DNA of 64,000 nt from Desulfobacter sp. (GCA_028768545.1 CP054838.1:3521001-3585000), one strand, 5' to 3'; shown: positions 1 through 9,390, counted from the first letter of the stretch. The notes: generated by a model not told the origin, from the letters alone. Numbers and translations: made by a program.

Positions 1-1
1 C

Positions 2-589
2 TTAATTGATTTTGAGGAAAAACTACCCTCCACCAATATCCGGCAGTTCATTGTCACCCCAGAGGTGATTCATTCACCCCAAAAGGTTTTAAACGCCTTG
101 ACCACAGGCCAGGATAAAAAAAAATTCGGATTGGAATATAATACCGCCCTTGCCGATCATAAGGATTATATAACCCAGTATGTAAAAGACAACTGGAAGG
201 TATTTTCCATCCGCCACGGGCTGACCCTGACCGAGATCAGGTCCCAGTTGGTGGCCCAATATTATACAACCCATGTGATGGAAATTGAAGATGCGGTTAA
301 ACAAATCAAAAAATTTTATGACAGCATAAAGGAAATTGAAGTTGAGGTATCAAAAAGCTATGATTTAAATGTGCTTTTTGAGGAAGATGCCACAGATTTT
401 CTTATCCAGCAGTTCATTGACCATCGCGCGACCACAGAAGAGATTTTATCCAAAATTTATACTGATTTTTATGACGGATTCAATTTGGTCAGAGAAAAGA
501 CAGGAAAATCACGGTTTTTCTTGTCTAAGAATGCCCTTATTGACCATGAGACATACCTTAACGATCTTATCAGGAAAGAATTAAGATGA
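2..589 (+). CDS. C-terminal part of a probable ClpX-like AAA+ ATPase (5' end outside window)
   Basis: The reading frame is open from the first bases of the window, so only the C-terminal about 195 residues are present; an internal GTG at 65 is not needed as a start. No Walker motifs fall in this part. The C-terminal stretch (EEDATDFLIQQ, then a predicted helix, KTGKSRFFLSK and a charged end) resembles the small C-terminal domain of ClpX-like AAA+ proteins; this is a weak family impression, not a motif-based call. The stop TGA overlaps the ahbC start as ATGA at 586-589, which implies co-transcription and translational coupling with the heme genes. Its role, for instance as a chaperone or unfoldase, cannot be judged from the fragment. 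Confidence 0.5.
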   Translation, partial: LIDFEEKLPSTNIRQFIVTPEVIHSPQKVLNALTTGQDKKKFGLEYNTALADHKDYITQYVKDNWKVFSIRHGLTLTEIRSQLVAQYYTTHVMEIEDAVKQIKKFYDSIKEIEVEVSKSYDLNVLFEEDATDFLIQQFIDHRATTEEILSKIYTDFYDGFNLVREKTGKSRFFLSKNALIDHETYLNDLIRKELR

Positions 590-1776
590 TTGGAATTTCA
601 AAACTTTATTGTGCCACTGTCGAGCCATCCGATACCCTGAGATATTCCAGGGAATCCGGAAAACTGCCCTCCCACCTGCTGCAGTTTTCCATTGATAAAA
701 AACCTGTGGTGGTCTGGAATATGACACGGCGGTGCAACCTTAAATGTGTTCATTGTTATGCCAAATCCGAAGATATCAACTATGACAATGAGCTGAACCA
801 TGAACAAAGCCTTGCCATGATGGATGATCTGGCTGAATTTGGTGTGCCTGTACTTCTTTTTTCAGGCGGGGAACCCACCATCCATCCCAGACTTGTGGAG
901 TATGCCCAATATGCCGTTTCCAAAGGCATGCGGGCCGTGATCTCAACCAACGGCACCCTGATTACCAAAGAAAAGGCAAAACAGCTTAAAGAGGTGGGTC
1001 TTTCCTATGTGGGCATCAGTTTGGACGGACTTGAAGATACCCATGATAAATTCCGGGGAGTGCCCGGGGCTTTTAAAAAAGCCATGCAGGCGGTTGACAA
1101 TTGCCAGGAAGTCGGGATCAAGGTGGGGTTGCGCTTTACCATCAACAAACGCAATGTCCAGGATATTGACGGAATTTTTGATCTGCTCGAAGCAAAAAAT
1201 ATTCCCAGGGCCTGTTTTTATCATCTGGTCTATTCAGGCCGGGGCTCTGAAATTGCCAAAGAAGACCTTTCCCACGAAGAAACCAGAAAGGTGCTGGATT
1301 TGATCATGGACCGGACCAAAGCCCTCCATGACCGGAATAAACCCAAAGAAGTGCTCACCGTGGACAACCATGCCGACGGCCCATACCTATACCAACGTCT
1401 GCTCAAAGAGGATCCTGAACGGGCAGCAGAGGTATTAGAACTTCTTGAGATGAACGAGGGCAACAATTCAGGCCGGGGTATCGGCTGTATTTCCTGGGAC
1501 GGAGAGGTTCATCCGGACCAGTTCTGGAGGGAAAAATCCCTTGGCAACATCAAGGACAGACCCTTTTCAGAGATCTGGATGGATCCTGAGAATGACTTTC
1601 TCATGAAAATGAAAGAAAAGAAAAAACATGTCAAGGGCCGATGCGCTGAATGCCGCTGGCTGGACATCTGTGCCGGGAATTTTCGGGCCCGTGCAGAATC
1701 GGTTGCCAATGACCCCTGGGATTCAGATCCAGCCTGTTACCTGACTGACAAAGAGATTAAAAAGGAGGAAGGCTGA
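586..1776 (+). CDS. ahbC: Radical SAM 12,18-didecarboxysiroheme deacetylase AhbC
   Basis: AhbC removes the acetate side chains of 12,18-didecarboxysiroheme to give Fe-coproporphyrin III in the siroheme-dependent heme pathway of sulfate reducers and archaea. The 396-residue protein has the radical SAM motif CNLKCVHC (Cys50, Cys54, Cys57), the SAM-binding FSGGEPT stretch near residue 95, and C-terminal SPASM-type cysteines for an auxiliary cluster (around CAECRWLDIC). The N-terminus (MIGISKLYC) and the neighbours match the ahbC-hemB-ahbD arrangement known from Desulfovibrio. It starts inside the stop of the upstream gene (ATGA) and ends in a TGATG overlap with hemB, so the genes are tightly coupled. 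Assigning AhbC rather than another SPASM enzyme rests on length, motif layout and the hemB/ahbD context. Confidence 0.88.
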   Translation: MIGISKLYCATVEPSDTLRYSRESGKLPSHLLQFSIDKKPVVVWNMTRRCNLKCVHCYAKSEDINYDNELNHEQSLAMMDDLAEFGVPVLLFSGGEPTIHPRLVEYAQYAVSKGMRAVISTNGTLITKEKAKQLKEVGLSYVGISLDGLEDTHDKFRGVPGAFKKAMQAVDNCQEVGIKVGLRFTINKRNVQDIDGIFDLLEAKNIPRACFYHLVYSGRGSEIAKEDLSHEETRKVLDLIMDRTKALHDRNKPKEVLTVDNHADGPYLYQRLLKEDPERAAEVLELLEMNEGNNSGRGIGCISWDGEVHPDQFWREKSLGNIKDRPFSEIWMDPENDFLMKMKEKKKHVKGRCAECRWLDICAGNFRARAESVANDPWDSDPACYLTDKEIKKEEG

Positions 1777-2750
1777 TGTTATTTCCCGACTACCGGGGCA
1801 GACGGCTTAGGGCCACAGATAGTTTCAGACGAATGATCAGGGAGACCCGATTATCTCCGGATGATTTTATCCTTCCGCTGTTTGCCGTTGAAGGCAAGTC
1901 AGTTAAACAGCCCATTGAATCCATGCCCGGTCATTTTCAGCTTTCCTGTGACCATATTGTCACCATGGCCCAAAAGGCTAAAGATGCCGGCATTCCGGGC
2001 ATTATCCTTTTTGGCATTCCTGACAAAAAAGATGAACTGGCGACCCGGGCCTATGCTTCGGACGGTATAGTCCAGAAAGCCATTGCCGAAGTCAAATCCC
2101 ATGTACCTGAAATATCTGTGATCACAGATGTCTGCCTCTGCGGATATACCGACCATGGCCATTGCGGGGTGGTGGACAAAGGGATCGTTGACAATGACGC
2201 CTCTTTGGATCTTTTGGCCAGAACCGCCCTTTCCCATGCAAAGGCCGGCGCAGACATGGTAGCGCCCTCTGACATGATGGACGGACGGGTGGCTGAAATC
2301 CGGGGCATGCTCGATGAAGAAGGCTTTTCACATACCCCGATCATGTCCTATGCAGTAAAATATGCCTCGGCCTTTTACGGTCCTTTTCGGCAGGCAGCTG
2401 AATCGGCTCCCACCTTTGGTGACAGACGAACCTATCAGATGGATCCTGCCAATGCAGTTGAAGGGATCAGGGAGGCCACCATGGATATAGAAGAAGGGGC
2501 AGATATCATCATGGTCAAACCTGCCCTCTCCTACCTGGATATTATCTGCCGCCTTAAAGATGAAATTGACCTTCCCATTGCGGCCTATAACGTATCCGGG
2601 GAATATTCGATCATGAAGGCCGGAGAAATGATGGGCTGGGTCGATGCCAAAGCCCTGATTATGGAAACGCTGCTGTCCATTAAACGGGCCGGTGCTGACC
2701 TGATTTTGACCTATTCTGCCATTGACGCGGCAAGGGAGCTTAATTCGTGA
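1776..2750 (+). CDS. hemB: Delta-aminolevulinic acid dehydratase (porphobilinogen synthase)
   Basis: HemB condenses two 5-aminolevulinate molecules to porphobilinogen, the first common tetrapyrrole precursor. The 324-residue protein has the normal family length. The DVCLCGYTDHGHCG segment carries the three cysteines of a catalytic zinc site, so this is the zinc-type enzyme. The two active-site lysines lie in VKYASAFYGPFR and IMVKPALSYLD. The ATG at 1776 overlaps the ahbC stop and is preceded by a strong AAAGGAGG ribosome site at about 1762-1769 inside ahbC. Lying between two radical SAM heme enzymes, it supplies the precursor for the same pathway. Function is secure. Confidence 0.97.
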   Translation: MLFPDYRGRRLRATDSFRRMIRETRLSPDDFILPLFAVEGKSVKQPIESMPGHFQLSCDHIVTMAQKAKDAGIPGIILFGIPDKKDELATRAYASDGIVQKAIAEVKSHVPEISVITDVCLCGYTDHGHCGVVDKGIVDNDASLDLLARTALSHAKAGADMVAPSDMMDGRVAEIRGMLDEEGFSHTPIMSYAVKYASAFYGPFRQAAESAPTFGDRRTYQMDPANAVEGIREATMDIEEGADIIMVKPALSYLDIICRLKDEIDLPIAAYNVSGEYSIMKAGEMMGWVDAKALIMETLLSIKRAGADLILTYSAIDAARELNS

Positions 2751-3862
2751 TGACGACATCCCATTCCAGCAACAGCCACCCCCCAAGGCACGGTCATCCG
2801 GGTCACACCGGACAAAATAATACATTGCGGCTTGTGGCCTGGGAAACCACCCGGCGGTGCAACCTGTCATGTAAACATTGCAGGGCATTGGCCGAAGACC
2901 ATCCCTATGAGAATGAACTGTCCACCCAGGACTCGTTTAAACTTCTGGACCAGATCCGACAAGTCGGCACCCCCATTATCATACTCACCGGAGGGGAACC
3001 GCTGCTGCGTGATGATATATTTGATATTGCCGCCTATGGAAATAAAATAGGGCTTCGCATGGTCATGGCCCCCAATGGCACCCTGCTCAACCAGGAGAAT
3101 GTCGCCAAGCTCAAGGCATCGGGGATCAAACGGATCTCAGTCAGCCTAGACGGGGCAAGCCCTGAGACCCACGACGATTTCAGAGGTCTTAAAAATGCCT
3201 TTAAACAGACCCTGAAAGGGATTGAAACGGCCAAGGCTGCCGGCCTTGACTTCCAGGTCAATACCACCATTACCAAAACCAATCTGGATGAAATCCCACG
3301 CATTCTGGCCCTGGCCGAAGAGTTGGGTGCGGTTGCCCACCATATTTTTCTTCTGGTCCCCACAGGCCGGGGAAAATATATTGTGGATTCAGCCATAGAC
3401 GCCCAAGAGTATGAAAAAACCTTGAACTGGTTCTATGACCAGCAGTCTAAAACCAAGCTCCAGCTGAAGGCCACCTGTGCCCCTCACTACTATCGAATCT
3501 TAAGACAGCGGGCCAAAGCAGACGGCCAAAAAGTCAACTTTGAAACCCATGGACTGGATGCCGTCACCCGGGGCTGTCTTGCCGGCACCGGATTTTGTTT
3601 TATCTCCCATGTGGGCCGGGTCCAAACCTGCGGTTTTTTGGATGTGACCTGCGGAGATATCACCCAGCAGACCTTTAAAGAGGTCTGGGAAAATTCTGAG
3701 GTCTTTAATAAACTTCGAAATTTTAATAATCTTGAAGGCAAATGCAGCATCTGCGAATTTAAACAGGTCTGCGGCGGTTGCCGTGCCCGTGCCTATGAAG
3801 CCACAGGCAGCTATCTTGCCGAAGAACCCCTCTGCTCGTATCAGCCCCGCAAGGCCAAATAA
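2750..3862 (+). CDS. ahbD: Radical SAM heme synthase AhbD (Fe-coproporphyrin III decarboxylase)
   Basis: AhbD oxidatively decarboxylates the two propionates of Fe-coproporphyrin III to vinyl groups, the last step to heme b in the alternative pathway. The protein of about 370 residues has the radical SAM motif CNLSCKHC near residue 37, a TGGEPL motif, and a cysteine-rich C-terminus (CSICEFKQVCGGCRAR and flanking cysteines) for a second iron-sulfur cluster. The N-terminal about 22 residues are rich in His, Ser and Pro and precede the conserved core. Two starts are possible: GTG at 2747, or ATG at 2750, which overlaps the hemB stop; the ATG is preferred. It is the last gene before a strong terminator. 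AhbA/AhbB, which make the substrate from siroheme, are not in the window. Confidence 0.88.
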   Translation: MTTSHSSNSHPPRHGHPGHTGQNNTLRLVAWETTRRCNLSCKHCRALAEDHPYENELSTQDSFKLLDQIRQVGTPIIILTGGEPLLRDDIFDIAAYGNKIGLRMVMAPNGTLLNQENVAKLKASGIKRISVSLDGASPETHDDFRGLKNAFKQTLKGIETAKAAGLDFQVNTTITKTNLDEIPRILALAEELGAVAHHIFLLVPTGRGKYIVDSAIDAQEYEKTLNWFYDQQSKTKLQLKATCAPHYYRILRQRAKADGQKVNFETHGLDAVTRGCLAGTGFCFISHVGRVQTCGFLDVTCGDITQQTFKEVWENSEVFNKLRNFNNLEGKCSICEFKQVCGGCRARAYEATGSYLAEEPLCSYQPRKAK

Positions 3863-3880
3863 ACAAATCTATTCCCCCAA

Positions 3881-3914
3881 AAAAGGCCCTGTATTTTTTT
3901 ACAGGGCCTTTTTT
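3881..3914. terminator. Bidirectional rho-independent terminator between ahbD and the phosphofructokinase gene
   Basis: A 12-bp perfect stem (AAAAGGCCCTGT at 3881-3892, ACAGGGCCTTTT at 3901-3912) encloses an 8-nt loop. It is flanked by A and T runs, so it has a U tract on both strands. It sits between two convergent genes and can end both transcripts. Confidence 0.9.
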
Positions 3915-4025
3915 AAAAGCCGGACACCCTGTCGGTTTGAAATAGTCCTTTGTCAAGTTCAAACCAGAGTGTAATATTTTTTTCTGCCTGTTTTTACATC
4001 TTGAACAGAGGCTCTAATTTAAAAA

Positions 4026-6101
4026 TTATAGTGAATTGAGTTTAAGCATCAAGGGCCTGTCTTCTTCGGTCTGGCCTGAGAACAAAACAGGGCCCGGATT
4101 TCTGAACCGGTCAGGTCCCGGGTCCGCGGCCACCCAATCCTCTCTTATTTGCTGAAAAATCTTAAAGGCATTGGAGTTCAAATCCACAATGCTTTTTTCA
4201 ATCACAAGTTCCAGCCGCCCTTTTCGTTCTTCTAAATGCATCAGCCGGGCAATGGGTATTCCGATGGGCTCCCAATGCGTGAAATCCTGTTCCAGATTTA
4301 AAATCGCTGCCATCTGTCCTGTGGCATTGCCGGCAATGAGATGAAAGGCAGTCAAACCCAGATTATAGGTATAATTGCAGTCAAAATTGGTGGGGTCCGA
4401 CCCCCTGCCGTCATACCCGTAAAAATGAGTCTGGATCTTAAAGTCGGGCTCTGATTTTTTAAACAAGGTCTTGAGTGCTTCGGGCAGTTCCTCCTCGGCA
4501 TCCATCATGCCCGAGTTAACCAGGGCGAGTTTCATGGTTTTAAGGGAAATAATTTCCGGTTTGACCAAAAGATATTCCCCGTCAGGATTTTTGAAAATGG
4601 CCGGTGCGAACATCTCAGGATCCATTCTGGCCAACTCCATAAATCGAAGGTAATCCCGGCGTTTGATCCCCACCTTGTATACTCCCTGCTCCTTAAGTAC
4701 ATCAAGATATTCTCTGACCATATCCATGACAATCTTTTCTGTTTTAACCTGGGAAAATTGAAAATTGCCGTGTAAATCCCTTTCCACCAAAAGCCCTTCT
4801 TTAAAAAATGAAGGCAATTGATTGAACAGCTCGTCATCTCTCAGGTTCCAAATGGGAAAGGCCCCGGTATCAATCATTCCCTGGCTCATTAGTCTGAGGT
4901 AGTCCAGCTTTTCATTGAGCCCTGGAAAAGATCTGTGAAAATCAAGATCATGGATATTGTTGTAATCGGCAATGATCTTGTTGAGTTTGATGATAAACAC
5001 CTGAATTTCATTGATAAATTCCAGAATACCCTCGGGGATGATCATGATCCCGAAATTTTTACCAAAGGCTGCCCGTTTAACAATAATATCACAGATCACC
5101 CGGGAAAGATGACGCAGGGTAATCCCGTAGGCATTGTAATCCGTGCCCTCAAGAGAACTTGCTTTTTCAATTCGTTTCTCGTCAATATAATCGGCAAGTT
5201 CCTCACCGATAAGGGCCAGGTTAACATGGGTCTGAAGGGCGGATTCCAGGGTCAAATGACTTGCCACCCGGCCCATGACCTTGCACACATGCCAATATTT
5301 GATATCAGAACTGCCGTCATTGGCAAGGTTGGAAATATTTCGTGCAAAAGATCTTGCCGCAGAATGAAAACCAAATGAAATAGCGCAAAGGGTCTGCCCC
5401 TCATCTGTTTTCACCTGGATATCTCCGTCTATGGTCTTGGGAATCCCGATCACTTTAATGCCGGAAGATTTAAAATGCTGTGCCAGAAAGGCTGCATTGG
5501 TGTTGGAGTCGTCCCCGCCGATAATCACCAGGGCGTCCAGATCCAGGCCCCGGCAGGTGGTCAAGGCTTTTTCCATTTTCCCGCCCGAATCGATTTTGGT
5601 CCGTCCGGTTTTGATCATGGAAAATCCGCCCATGTTTCTGTACCGGTCAACCAGTTCCTGGGTGATCTCTATGTACCGAGCCTCTAACAGGCCGTCAGGT
5701 CCCTGCAGAAACCCGTATACCTTGGAATCGGAATTATACTTTTTAATCTCGTCATAGAGCCCGGCAATAACATTATGCCCTCCGGGAGCAGGGCCTCCTG
5801 AAAAAACCACCCCGACATTGCGCTGTTTTGAAAATGCCTGTTCTTCGGATTTGGATATTTTTGTTGCCGCCACAACCTGCTGAACCGAATTATTGATAAT
5901 CCCGGGCAGCATCCGTTCCGCCTCTGTATCCTTGATAAACTGATATTGTTTTCTGGATTCCAAGGTTGAATATTGGGTATTGAAAATGTCAATTTTTTTG
6001 GGGGAAAATGATCGTCTTGCCAAGGTGTCCATGCTATCGTCTGACATAACGTGGCAGGCGGCGTCCAACAACGCCTGTGGTACCGTCTCTGTCGATCCCA
6101 T
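4026..6101 (-). CDS. Pyrophosphate-type 6-phosphofructokinase (long form)
   Basis: This enzyme should interconvert fructose 6-phosphate and fructose 1,6-bisphosphate using pyrophosphate. The phosphate-binding loop is SGGPAPGGHN (101-110). The GGDDSN motif (195-200) carries the Asp that marks PPi enzymes in place of the Gly of ATP enzymes. PKTIDGD (221-227) holds the catalytic base and MGR (276-278) the sugar-phosphate site. At 691 residues it is longer than the usual about 550-residue long PPi-PFK, mainly because of an N-terminal extension of about 90 residues with no recognised domain. The ATG at 6101 has an AGGAG site 6 bases upstream. The gene follows the diguanylate cyclase by 24 bases in the same direction, suggesting one transcript. 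PPi use is inferred from the GGDD motif. Confidence 0.9.
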   Translation of the reverse strand: MGSTETVPQALLDAACHVMSDDSMDTLARRSFSPKKIDIFNTQYSTLESRKQYQFIKDTEAERMLPGIINNSVQQVVAATKISKSEEQAFSKQRNVGVVFSGGPAPGGHNVIAGLYDEIKKYNSDSKVYGFLQGPDGLLEARYIEITQELVDRYRNMGGFSMIKTGRTKIDSGGKMEKALTTCRGLDLDALVIIGGDDSNTNAAFLAQHFKSSGIKVIGIPKTIDGDIQVKTDEGQTLCAISFGFHSAARSFARNISNLANDGSSDIKYWHVCKVMGRVASHLTLESALQTHVNLALIGEELADYIDEKRIEKASSLEGTDYNAYGITLRHLSRVICDIIVKRAAFGKNFGIMIIPEGILEFINEIQVFIIKLNKIIADYNNIHDLDFHRSFPGLNEKLDYLRLMSQGMIDTGAFPIWNLRDDELFNQLPSFFKEGLLVERDLHGNFQFSQVKTEKIVMDMVREYLDVLKEQGVYKVGIKRRDYLRFMELARMDPEMFAPAIFKNPDGEYLLVKPEIISLKTMKLALVNSGMMDAEEELPEALKTLFKKSEPDFKIQTHFYGYDGRGSDPTNFDCNYTYNLGLTAFHLIAGNATGQMAAILNLEQDFTHWEPIGIPIARLMHLEERKGRLELVIEKSIVDLNSNAFKIFQQIREDWVAADPGPDRFRNPGPVLFSGQTEEDRPLMLKLNSL

Positions 6102-6125
6102 TCATACTCCTGTTTATCGCGGGGT

Positions 6126-7538
6126 CTAATGAACCATTACCTGGTTCCGTCCGTTTTCTTTGGCCTTGTATACGGCCATATCGACTCGTTCAAAGACCTG
6201 TTCATGTTTTGTGTCTCCCTTGTTCACACAGGAGACCCCTATACTGACCGTTACTTTAACCTTTTCGTTCTTATATACAAATTCGATTTTCTCAATCGTG
6301 GTTCGAATTTTTTCAGCAGCACTCCGGGCACCTTGTTCATCGGTTTCCGGCATGATGATAATAAACTCTTCTCCGCCGTAGCGGGCAAGCATATCATTTT
6401 TTCTCAACAAAGGGTGAGTTCTTTTAATAATTTCCTGAAGGCAGCGGTCTCCGACGGCATGACCATACCGGTCATTGATTTTCTTGAATTCGTCCGCATC
6501 AATGAGCAACAGGGAAAAAAGGTTGCCATATCTTAAAAACCGGTCCATTTCTTCATCAATTTTTTTGTCATAGGCCCTCCGGTTTAAGGCCCCGGTCAGC
6601 TGATCCTCATTGATCTTTTTTTCAAGCTCTTCAGAATACCGGGTGGCATCTGCCAGTTCTTTTTTAAGTTTGGCAAATCCTGATTTAAAAGAAACTTGGT
6701 TTTCTTTTGCAAGTTTGCTGACCGCATCATCCACTCGCTGCTTTTTGTGCAGGGCATTTTCAATGGAGGTCAGGCGCTGGGTAATTTTGATTTTCAGTTC
6801 ATCCAGACTTGCTGCCATGTCAGAGGATTTTTTCAACCCGTTCATCTCATTGCTTAAAATGGTTTCAAATCCCGTGTTGGATGAAAACAGGGAATTGGTC
6901 TGCTCATAGGAATTGACAAAATGGGCTTCTATGTCCAGGATTTTGCTGACAATATCTTTGACAAAGACATTGACCTTTTCCCTTTCATGGCTGGTTTGTG
7001 AAATATATTGAAAAATTAAGGCAAAAATATTTTCCCTGACATCGTTGATATCGCTTGAATCCTGAATCCTGATAATCTGGGCCGTAACATTTTCCAGTTT
7101 TTTAACATAGGTTTTATCCAGGGTGGATTTGAGGGTGTTGACCACCTCATGGTAGCTTTGTTTAAAATCTTCTATAAATGTGTCGGAAGAAGATTTTAAA
7201 AAAAAGGAAAACATCCCCTTTTTCTTTTTAAGGGAAACAGGGCCGATATCCTCTTTGAGCATGGCGTTTTTCATCTGCTGGAATATATAGTCAATTTTGG
7301 AAAAGGAGGCTTTTTTCCTCATGGCAGTGCCCAGGTCCTTGCAGGCTTTACCAAAGAGGGTCTTTTCCTTTGAAACTATATCCAAAATCACGGGAAAATA
7401 CTTTCGATACAGCCTGTCCTGGCTTTCAAACCGTTCTTCTAGACCATCCAGCTCTTTTAAAAGGATATCCTTCTGGGATTCTAATTTTTGAATACGATCT
7501 TTTAAAACCGCTATTTTATCGTCCAGTTGCCCCGCCAT
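6126..7538 (-). CDS. GGDEF-domain diguanylate cyclase with coiled-coil N-terminus
   Basis: The C-terminal about 165 residues form a GGDEF domain that should make cyclic di-GMP from two GTP. The active-site loop reads GGEEF and is preceded, five residues upstream, by RKND, which fits the RxxD product-inhibition site. The N-terminal about 300 residues are charged and helical, with predicted coiled coils and no membrane segment, so the protein is probably cytosolic. The ATG at 7538 is preferred over an upstream start at 7616 because an AGGA site lies just before it and the first upstream residues are not family-like. It lies directly upstream of the phosphofructokinase gene on the same strand. 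The input signal is unknown. Confidence 0.88.
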   Translation of the reverse strand: MAGQLDDKIAVLKDRIQKLESQKDILLKELDGLEERFESQDRLYRKYFPVILDIVSKEKTLFGKACKDLGTAMRKKASFSKIDYIFQQMKNAMLKEDIGPVSLKKKKGMFSFFLKSSSDTFIEDFKQSYHEVVNTLKSTLDKTYVKKLENVTAQIIRIQDSSDINDVRENIFALIFQYISQTSHEREKVNVFVKDIVSKILDIEAHFVNSYEQTNSLFSSNTGFETILSNEMNGLKKSSDMAASLDELKIKITQRLTSIENALHKKQRVDDAVSKLAKENQVSFKSGFAKLKKELADATRYSEELEKKINEDQLTGALNRRAYDKKIDEEMDRFLRYGNLFSLLLIDADEFKKINDRYGHAVGDRCLQEIIKRTHPLLRKNDMLARYGGEEFIIIMPETDEQGARSAAEKIRTTIEKIEFVYKNEKVKVTVSIGVSCVNKGDTKHEQVFERVDMAVYKAKENGRNQVMVH

Positions 7539-7695
7539 AATTAAAATCCTTGTTAATGGGATCGATTGCTGACTTATTTTTAGCTGTTGACAGAAAGAAA
7601 GTAAAGGCAATTTCACTTTTCTTGGCTTGATTCCAGCCCAAGAAAAATGTAAAAGATCATAAACTTATAACTGATCTGCAAGGAGATTCAAAGGC

Positions 7696-8637
7696 GTGGC
7701 CTTTAATATTTTTAAAAAAAAAGAAAAAGAGACTGAATCCGGACTGTTTTCAAAGCTAAAAACCGGATTGTCAAAAACCCGTCAGGTATTAAATACCGAT
7801 GTTGGACAATTGTTTTCCAGTGCAACTGCCATTGATGATCATCTATTTGATGATCTTGAAGAACTATTGGTTACCTCGGATCTGGGCATAGATATTTCCA
7901 TAAAGATTATGGACAAAATCCGTAAAAAGGCAAAATCCCTTAAAACCGGACAAGAACTCAAACAGGCGCTCAAACAAGAACTTCTCACCTTGTTTTCCGG
8001 TGAACCCGAACCTGCCCAAAAAACAAAACCCCATGTTATTATGATGGTGGGCGTGAATGGTACAGGAAAAACCACCACCCTTGGCAAACTTGCCACACGA
8101 TACACCAAACAGGGTAAAAAAGTCCTGATTGCCGCAGCAGACACCTTTCGGGCCGCAGCCATTGAACAGGTTGAAATCTGGGCAGACAGGGCCGGTGCAG
8201 ACCTTGTCAGGCACAAGGAAGGGGCTGACCCTGCTGCTGTGGCCTATGATGCGGTCGAAGCTGCCATGGCCCGGGACGTGGACCTGGTGCTCATTGATAC
8301 GGCCGGCAGGCTGCACACCCAAAAAAATCTCATGGAAGAGTTAAAAAAGATCAAACGGTCCGTGGACAAAAAGTTAAAAGGAGCTCCCCATGAAATCATG
8401 ATGGTGATCGATGCCACCACAGGACAAAACGCCATTTCCCAGGCAAAAATATTTAATCAGGCCGTAGGACTTACGCAGATTACCGTGACCAAACTTGACG
8501 GCACGGCCAAAGGCGGGATTGTGGCAGCGGTATCATCCATTATGGATCTTCCAATCACCCATATTGGTGTGGGCGAAGGCATTGAAGACCTCCAGGACTT
8601 TGATGCCCAGCGGTTTGTCAATGCATTGTTTGATTAA
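7696..8637 (+). CDS. ftsY: Signal recognition particle receptor FtsY
   Basis: FtsY docks SRP-ribosome complexes at the membrane for co-translational insertion. The 313-residue protein is essentially the NG domain: an N-terminal basic stretch (FKKKEK) for membrane contact, the four-helix N domain, then the GTPase with G1 GVNGTGKTT (119-127), DTFRAAA (149-155), DTAGR (201-205) and TKLDG (265-269). The long acidic A domain of E. coli FtsY is missing, as in many bacteria. The start is a GTG at 7696 with AAGGAG 10 bases upstream. It appears monocistronic, with the broken exporter gene 60 bases downstream. Confidence 0.97.
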   Translation: MAFNIFKKKEKETESGLFSKLKTGLSKTRQVLNTDVGQLFSSATAIDDHLFDDLEELLVTSDLGIDISIKIMDKIRKKAKSLKTGQELKQALKQELLTLFSGEPEPAQKTKPHVIMMVGVNGTGKTTTLGKLATRYTKQGKKVLIAAADTFRAAAIEQVEIWADRAGADLVRHKEGADPAAVAYDAVEAAMARDVDLVLIDTAGRLHTQKNLMEELKKIKRSVDKKLKGAPHEIMMVIDATTGQNAISQAKIFNQAVGLTQITVTKLDGTAKGGIVAAVSSIMDLPITHIGVGEGIEDLQDFDAQRFVNALFD

Positions 8638-8696
8638 GATGTTATGTATACCCTGCAAAATCGCATTTTTGACCTGTTCTTGCCACAGGAGACCCA

Positions 8697-9329
8697 ATGT
8701 TTGGAATTGAAAATTATATTGGATTTATCATTGCCGCCCTTATTTTAAACCTGACCCCGGGTGCAGACACCTTTTATGTCCTGACCCGGTGCGTCTCCCA
8801 GGGCAGGTAGGCTGGCCTTGTCTCTTTTGCCGGCATCATATCAGGCTGTGTTGTTCATGTCCTGTGTGCCGCCTTTGGGTTATCCATGATTTTAACCACA
8901 TCTGCTGCGGCATTTAACCTGGTCAAGTGGGCCGGGGCATTTTACCTGATCTTGCTTGGGATCAAAACCCTGCGAGACAAATCCAGCCAATTTGACACCC
9001 ATGGCAGCAGAGGGATTTCCAAAGATCTTGTTTCAATTTACCGGCAGGGGGTTATTACCAATGTGCTCAACCCCAAGGTAGTCCTTTTCTTTCTCTCGTT
9101 TCTGCCCCAATTTATTACTCCGGAAAAGGTCACAGGTCCCCTGCCCTTTCTGGTTCTCGGGGGTACCTTTCTTATCACAGGCTCCCTTTGGTTTCTCTTT
9201 CTTGCAGGGACAGCAAGTCTTATGACCCAGACCCTGAGAGACAACAAACAAATCGGATTGATTCTACAAAAAATATCCGGTATTATTTTTATCGGATTCG
9301 GTGTAAAGCTTGCCTTTAGCTCCAAATAA
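8697..9329 (+). pseudogene. LysE/RhtB-family exporter interrupted by an in-frame TAG
   Basis: From the ATG at 8697, with an AGGAG site just upstream, the frame encodes a typical LysE/RhtB amino-acid exporter of about 210 codons. The N-terminus (ALILNLTPGADTFYVLTR) is family-like, and hydrophobic helices and the C-terminal IGFGVKLAF segment follow. Codon 38 (8808-8810) is TAG in the context SQGR-stop-AGLVS, where the family has a residue such as Lys or Gln. No other disruption is visible, so one substitution explains it. The downstream open part starts at ATG 8886 and lacks the first helix. The normal product would export an amino acid or similar metabolite across the inner membrane. It is either a young pseudogene or a stop read through. 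Confidence 0.8.
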
Positions 9330-9390
9330 AAATTGATGGTTGCAAATTAAAAACTCTAAATCAGCATGAACCTTATTTTAGGAATACCTG

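Noticed and set aside
8697-9329. Pyrrolysine read-through of the LysE TAG as a first explanation
   Set aside because: TAG is used as an ordinary stop in this window (for example at 6126-6128) and no pyl gene is seen; a nonsense mutation is simpler.
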